NCBI GenBank assembly: GCA_000955785.1
Contig: JYOD01000007.1
Location: forward strand, 95,676-159,675
DNA: 64,000 nucleotides
Source of the DNA: Burkholderiaceae bacterium 16
Lineage (GTDB): Bacteria; Pseudomonadota; Gammaproteobacteria; Burkholderiales; Burkholderiaceae
Direction of reading: 5' to 3'
Shown: positions 62,105 through 64,000 of the stretch, one piece after another
How the letters are laid out: every line of letters begins with the position of its first letter
How positions within the stretch are numbered: the first letter of the stretch is position 1
Notes under the pieces: generated by a model
Databases searched by the model: none
Told to the model about the DNA's origin: nothing
Seen by the model: only the letters and a program-made list of their open reading frames with translations
Position numbers and translations under genes: made by a program

Positions 62105-62536
62105 TCAGGACTCCAGGACGATGACCATCCACGACATGCCGAAACGGTCCTTCGTCATGCCGAAGCGCGGCGAGTAGAACGTCTTGCCAAGCGGCATCAG
62201 TACCTCGCCGCCCTCGGCCAGGGCGTTGAACACGCGGTCCGCGGTGGCGATATCCGGTACGGTCACCGACAGCGAGAACCCCTGGAAGTCGGGCTTGCCC
62301 GTGCAGCGGCCGTCGGACAGCATCACCGTGGTCTCGCCGATGCGCATGGACATGTGCATGATCTTTTCTTCGCTGCCGGCCGCGGGGCCGCAGGCGCCTT
62401 CTGGCGGGGGCGACTCCGGCGGGGGCGCTTCCTTGAAGCGCATCATCAGGATCACTTCGGCGCCCAGCGTGCGCTTGTAGAACTCAGCCGCTTCCTCGCA
62501 GCGGCCTTCAAAGAACAGGTAGGGTTGGACTAGCAT
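62105..62536 (-). CDS. PhnB-like VOC-family protein
   Basis: 143 aa. PhnB/3-demethylubiquinone-methyltransferase-like glyoxalase fold: MLVQPYLFFEGRCEEAAEFYKRTLGAEV at the start, MHMSMRIGETTVMLSDG in the middle, FGMTKDRFGMSWMV at the end. An internal Pro/Glu-rich insert (about 38-52) is unusual. Function unknown, as for most PhnB-like proteins. It follows the NTF2-like gene 21 bp downstream. Confidence 0.88.
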   Translation of the reverse strand: MLVQPYLFFEGRCEEAAEFYKRTLGAEVILMMRFKEAPPPESPPPEGACGPAAGSEEKIMHMSMRIGETTVMLSDGRCTGKPDFQGFSLSVTVPDIATADRVFNALAEGGEVLMPLGKTFYSPRFGMTKDRFGMSWMVIVLES

Positions 62537-62557
62537 CTTGTCTCCTTTTTTGCGCTT

Positions 62558-62992
62558 TCACGCTGAGGGGTTGAAACTGATCGGCACCGATGCGTGCTCA
62601 TGCACGACCAGCCATTGACCGCCGATCTTGCGAAAACAGACAGTGGCGCGCACCCACGCTTCCCGGGGAGCGCCGCCCCTGGGGGTGCTGCTTACCCGGC
62701 TGACGCTGTAGCAACAGGCCAGGTCTTCGCCGGCTATCAGATGCATCCCGGTCATCTCGAAGCCCAGGGGCCCCTCCAGGCTGTCGAACCACTGCTGCCA
62801 GCGCTGGCGGTATGGCGCCACGCCGCGGGACTGCACCGGCGGCACGACGTCGAAGATGACCACGTCTTCAGCATAGTTGCGCATCATGGCAACCGCGTCC
62901 TTTGCGCGCACGGCGCTCACCCAGGCATCGACCAGGGCGCGGACTTCCGCTTCACTGCCCGGGTGAGATGCGAGCGGGGATGCGTTCACCAT
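62558..62992 (-). CDS. SnoaL/NTF2-like (DUF4440-type) protein
   Basis: 144 aa, AAAGGAG 8 nt before the ATG. Cone-shaped NTF2 fold signatures: VRALVDAWVSAVRAKDAVAMMRNYAEDVVIFDVVPP, WFDSLEGPLGFEMTGMHLIAGEDLAC, WLVVHEHASVPI. Such proteins are small isomerases, hydrolases or binding proteins. First gene of a two-gene unit with the PhnB-like protein, divergent from a TetR regulator with two matching operators between them. Confidence 0.87.
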   Translation of the reverse strand: MVNASPLASHPGSEAEVRALVDAWVSAVRAKDAVAMMRNYAEDVVIFDVVPPVQSRGVAPYRQRWQQWFDSLEGPLGFEMTGMHLIAGEDLACCYSVSRVSSTPRGGAPREAWVRATVCFRKIGGQWLVVHEHASVPISFNPSA

Positions 62993-63064
62993 CGTGTGCT
63001 CCTTTGGGCCATTGGGCGATAGCAGCGCCCACGCATGCGTGGCTGTGATCGCCTGAATCCATTG

Positions 63065-63117
63065 TGTACACTGTCCACTAACAACACCAAGATAGTAAAG
63101 AAAATGGACGATGTCCA
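63065..63117. promoter_or_regulatory. Two copies of a TetR-type operator
   Basis: TGGAC-GAT-GTCCA (63105-63117) is a perfect 5-bp dyad, and TGTAC-ACT-GTCCA (63065-63077) matches it in 4 of 5 arm positions. The centres are 40 bp apart in the 137-bp gap between the NTF2-like gene and tetR. The first copy also holds the palindrome GTGTACAC. Confidence 0.7.
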
Positions 63118-63129
63118 CATGGAGAAGAA

Positions 63130-63834
63130 ATGACGGGCGCAAAGCGCGCTGCGCACATCCTGGATCCGGCGGATTCCGATGCCCCGGCCACCCCTGCCGA
63201 TGGCCCTCCGGCCCGCAGCACCTATCGCCACGGCGACCTGCGGCGCGCATTGCTGGAAGCCGGCATGGAACTGGCGCGCGACGGCGGGCCGGACGCGGTG
63301 GTGCTGCGCGAGGCCACCCGGCGCGCCGGGGTTGTGCCCAATGCCGCGTACCGGCACTTCGCCAGCCGCCAGGACCTGCTGCAAGCCGTGCGCTCCGCCT
63401 CGCTGGCGTTGCTGGCAGTGGCGATGGAAACCGAACTTGCCGCGCTGGACACGGCGGCGGCGCCAGCGGATTACGCGCGCGCCAGCCTGCGTGCGGTGGG
63501 CACCGGCTATCTGCGGTTCGCCTTGTCCGAACCGGGCCTGTTCCGCACGGCATTCTCGGTGCCGGATGAGCAGGAAGGCGTGCCGGTTCCCGCCAAGGCG
63601 GGCGAGAGCGGCCTGAATCCGTTCCAGTTGCTGGGCGCGGCGCTGGACCGCATGGCGGCTGCCGGCGTGCTGCCCGCCGCACGCCGCGCCGGTGCCGAAT
63701 ACCTGGCCTGGTCCGCCGTGCATGGCTTGTCCATGCTGGTCATCGACGGGCCGCTGCGCATGGTGGCGATGGTGCCGGGACAGGCGGACGCGATTGGGCA
63801 GCGTTTGCTGGAAATGGTGGAAAAGGGGTTGTAG
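63130..63834 (+). CDS. TetR-family regulator
   Basis: 234 aa, GGAG 5 nt before the ATG. A 30-residue Pro/Ala-rich extension precedes the TetR HTH (YRHGDLRRALLEAGMELARDGG, VVLREATRRAGVVPNAAYRHFASRQDLL). The C-terminal domain contains the TetR_C_33/WHG-like region (YLRFALSEPGLFRTAFS). Likely represses the divergent NTF2-like/PhnB-like pair and itself through the two dyads in between. Ligand unknown. Confidence 0.91.
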   Translation: MTGAKRAAHILDPADSDAPATPADGPPARSTYRHGDLRRALLEAGMELARDGGPDAVVLREATRRAGVVPNAAYRHFASRQDLLQAVRSASLALLAVAMETELAALDTAAAPADYARASLRAVGTGYLRFALSEPGLFRTAFSVPDEQEGVPVPAKAGESGLNPFQLLGAALDRMAAAGVLPAARRAGAEYLAWSAVHGLSMLVIDGPLRMVAMVPGQADAIGQRLLEMVEKGL

Positions 63835-63890
63835 CGATGCCGCTATAAACTGGCACGGCTCACCCATGCGTGCGCACCGGGCGAGGACCG

Positions 63891-64000
63891 AAGGACTATG
63901 CGAGGAGCAACGGCTGTGAGATCCTTCTTGTATTAAATCAGGAGCGACTGTCGCCAGAGCAAGAGATGGTGCAGGACTTGATGACCATTGTTCACTGCTT
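63891..64000 (+). mobile_element. Truncated IS607-type serine recombinase (TnpA) C-terminal fragment
   Basis: An open frame running off the right edge encodes GCEILLVLNQERLSPEQEM followed by VQDLMTIVHC, the conserved end of IS607-family resolvases. Upstream in the same frame a TAA at about 63846 and unrelated sequence replace the HTH and catalytic domain, so the 5' part is missing here. Either it is a relic of an insertion or the rest lies elsewhere. The C-terminal end is outside the window. Confidence 0.7.

Noticed and set aside
1..64000. CRISPR arrays, tRNA or rRNA genes, prophage
   Set aside because: No regularly spaced direct repeats, cloverleaf-like or rRNA-like sequence was noticed, and no phage structural genes occur; this is by reading only, without a search tool.

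Overview
The window is high-GC DNA from a betaproteobacterium of the Burkholderiaceae, most probably Cupriavidus or a close relative. This is inferred from gene content and order (AcoR/DUF779/alcohol-aldehyde dehydrogenase cluster, Bug-type receptor with an aconitase-family protein, nagAaGHAb-type salicylate 5-hydroxylase operon, single-chain indolepyruvate oxidoreductase). No rRNA, tRNA or CRISPR array was seen. It is an accessory, metabolism-rich chromosomal or megaplasmid segment with about 50 genes, many of them regulator-plus-catabolic-operon units.

Layout. 1-1.1 kb: end of a hybrid sensor kinase. 1.4-6 kb: IclR regulator divergent from a polar amino-acid-type ABC transporter whose last gene is a DadA/PuuB-like amine oxidase. 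6-10.4 kb: ArsB-like pump, a compact class A penicillin-binding protein and a membrane-anchored alpha/beta hydrolase. 11.4-17 kb: sigma-54 activator AcoR, facing DUF779, Zn-alcohol dehydrogenase and aldehyde dehydrogenase; a clear -24/-12 promoter and a perfect upstream dyad precede the aldehyde dehydrogenase. 17-21.7 kb: LysR regulator divergent from a fused indolepyruvate:ferredoxin oxidoreductase. 22-24.5 kb: small membrane protein, 5'-nucleotidase and a HigBA toxin-antitoxin pair. 24.7-28.6 kb: stand-alone AceE-type 2-oxoacid dehydrogenase E1 convergent with a methionine gamma-lyase-like enzyme (mdeB/mdeA-like).

29.2-33.2 kb holds what looks like a small undescribed regulon: DJ-1/PfpI protein, HTH-cupin regulator, MHS transporter, cupin and 7Fe-type ferredoxin. 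All four promoters carry GGAAAC/GTTTCC motifs placed on the core promoter, and two share the same string right after the -35 box. 34-38.7 kb: periplasmic molybdenum hydroxylase with a [2Fe-2S] subunit and a triheme lipoprotein cytochrome c. 39-43.3 kb: LysR, an aconitase-family enzyme with its swivel domain first, and a Bug solute receptor.

43.6-44.6 kb is a decayed island with a Tae4-type (type VI secretion amidase) pseudogene broken by two in-frame TGA codons. 44.7-48.8 kb: complete salicylate 5-hydroxylase operon (nagAa-G-H-Ab) with its divergent NagR-like regulator. 48.9-54.8 kb: LysR divergent from an AaeB/AaeX/AaeA-like efflux set plus an outer-membrane channel; next to the salicylate genes this suggests aromatic acid handling. 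54.8-58.2 kb: LysR, serine/threonine dehydratase-like enzyme and MHS transporter. 58.6-59.3 kb: two small secreted proteins, one with tandem RDPFTDGA repeats. 59.4-63.8 kb: dimethylglycine/sarcosine dehydrogenase-like flavoprotein, VOC and NTF2-like proteins and a divergent TetR with two matching operators. The right edge enters a truncated IS607-type serine recombinase.
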